From the NCBI GenBank assembly GCA_964035575.1, contig OZ037860.1:396689-460688 (forward strand): a stretch of DNA of 64,000 nt, given 5' to 3'. The position numbers and the translations under genes were made by a program. This document shows, in pieces, positions 63,441 through 64,000 of the stretch. The stretch is from Rhynchopus sp. YZ270_cl-10. Lineage: Eukaryota; Euglenozoa; Diplonemea; Diplonemida; Diplonemidae. Every line of letters begins with the position of its first letter. Positions within the stretch are counted from its first letter, which is position 1. The notes below the pieces were generated by a model that was not told the origin of the DNA, did no database searches, and saw only the letters and a list, made by a program, of their open reading frames with translations.

Positions 63441-64000
63441 CCTTTTTTGGTTGGTAGAGTGTGAGGTGTGATAGTTAAGGGACCGGTCACTCGGAAGAGC
63501 GTCCTGACCCTTTGTTCTTCTTTTTGCTTTTTTTTGTTTTTCTTTTTGACATTTTTTTCCCATTTCATGGAGGTGACGGGGGTGGAAAGATATGGCATAG
63601 CTATTGTGAACACGGGTTCGCACTGCTTAGCGTGCAACAGGTTGTTTCAAAACTACAACATAATTGGAAAAAAGAGAAATTCAGAGGGAGAAGGCGGGTA
63701 TTAAAAATAAAATAAAATACACACGGCGAAATGACTGTGCACAAATAAAAGGCACAAAATACATTTACTTTCTGTGATTCCTTTCTTTTAATAACCGATA
63801 CACAGAGAACAAAAAACCCCCAAAAAAAAATACTTTTGGGGGTAGAAAGCACAATTGGCATGCGCAAGAGATGGTCAAAAAGCGCTGCAGGAGGCAATTA
63901 AAGCCGCTGAACGGGCATGCTTTAACGGGATAAAGCACCCTTTGGCATCTTCGTCGACAGAAGGCTTTGGTAATAAAGATCAATTCCATATACTTTCCCT
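63441..64000. other. Right end of the window
   Basis: AT-rich with T and A runs. No gene recognised; it may hold 5' exons of the gene ending at 63103. Confidence 0.4.

Overview
The window looks like nuclear DNA of a heterotrophic protist, most probably a euglenozoan close to diplonemids (inference). The evidence is as follows. Every gene I could recognise lies on the minus strand over about 59 kb, with short gaps between many neighbours. Several start codons sit just after a polypyrimidine tract ending in AG, as expected for spliced-leader trans-splicing of polycistronic transcripts. Coding regions are also broken by ordinary GT-AG introns, nearly all starting GTATG, which argues against kinetoplastids. 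The aminotransferase resembles trypanosomatid tyrosine aminotransferase. No spliced-leader RNA gene, tRNA or rRNA was seen. I found no strong sign of a virus-derived or LTR element.

Layout, left to right (transcription runs right to left). 1-4.4 kb: no gene; palindromic CCAGATCTGG arrays in inverted orientation around a diverged ~185-bp satellite. 4.5-11 kb: Aurora-like kinase, tyrosine/aspartate-type aminotransferase, membrane-anchored HSL-type hydrolase. 11-14 kb: repeat-rich gap. 14.2-26 kb: TBC1D22-like Rab-GAP, small twin-CX3C protein, coiled-coil protein, METTL4-like MT-A70 methyltransferase, long PH/coiled-coil protein, small Cys/His protein. 26-28.6 kb: gap with a perfect 67-bp palindrome. 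28.6-40.2 kb: PPTP-stalk multi-pass surface protein, SET protein, ubiquitin-like/leucine-rich-repeat protein, RCC1 protein, non-canonical nucleotidyltransferase; a hAT-like MITE lies between the SET and LRR genes. 40.2-43.4 kb: nested inverted repeats around a 53-codon ORF. 43.4-59 kb: acidic coiled-coil protein, formin, a 2551-residue single-pass surface protein with bacterial-type cadherin-like repeats, and a coiled-coil protein. 59-64 kb: repeat-rich DNA with a small gene built from repeated phase-1 exons and part of another gene.

The genes do not form one pathway. Cytoskeletal and cell-division functions (Aurora, formin, RCC1, TBC, several coiled coils), nucleic-acid or protein modification (METTL4-like, SET, nucleotidyltransferase) and two large surface proteins are mixed, as in a euglenozoan transcription unit. 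Introns and intergenic DNA are AT-rich, full of homopolymer runs, and carry several families of very short dispersed repeats. Many fold as hairpins, and all copies I found point the same way relative to the genes. That one-way hairpin set is the most unusual feature of the window.
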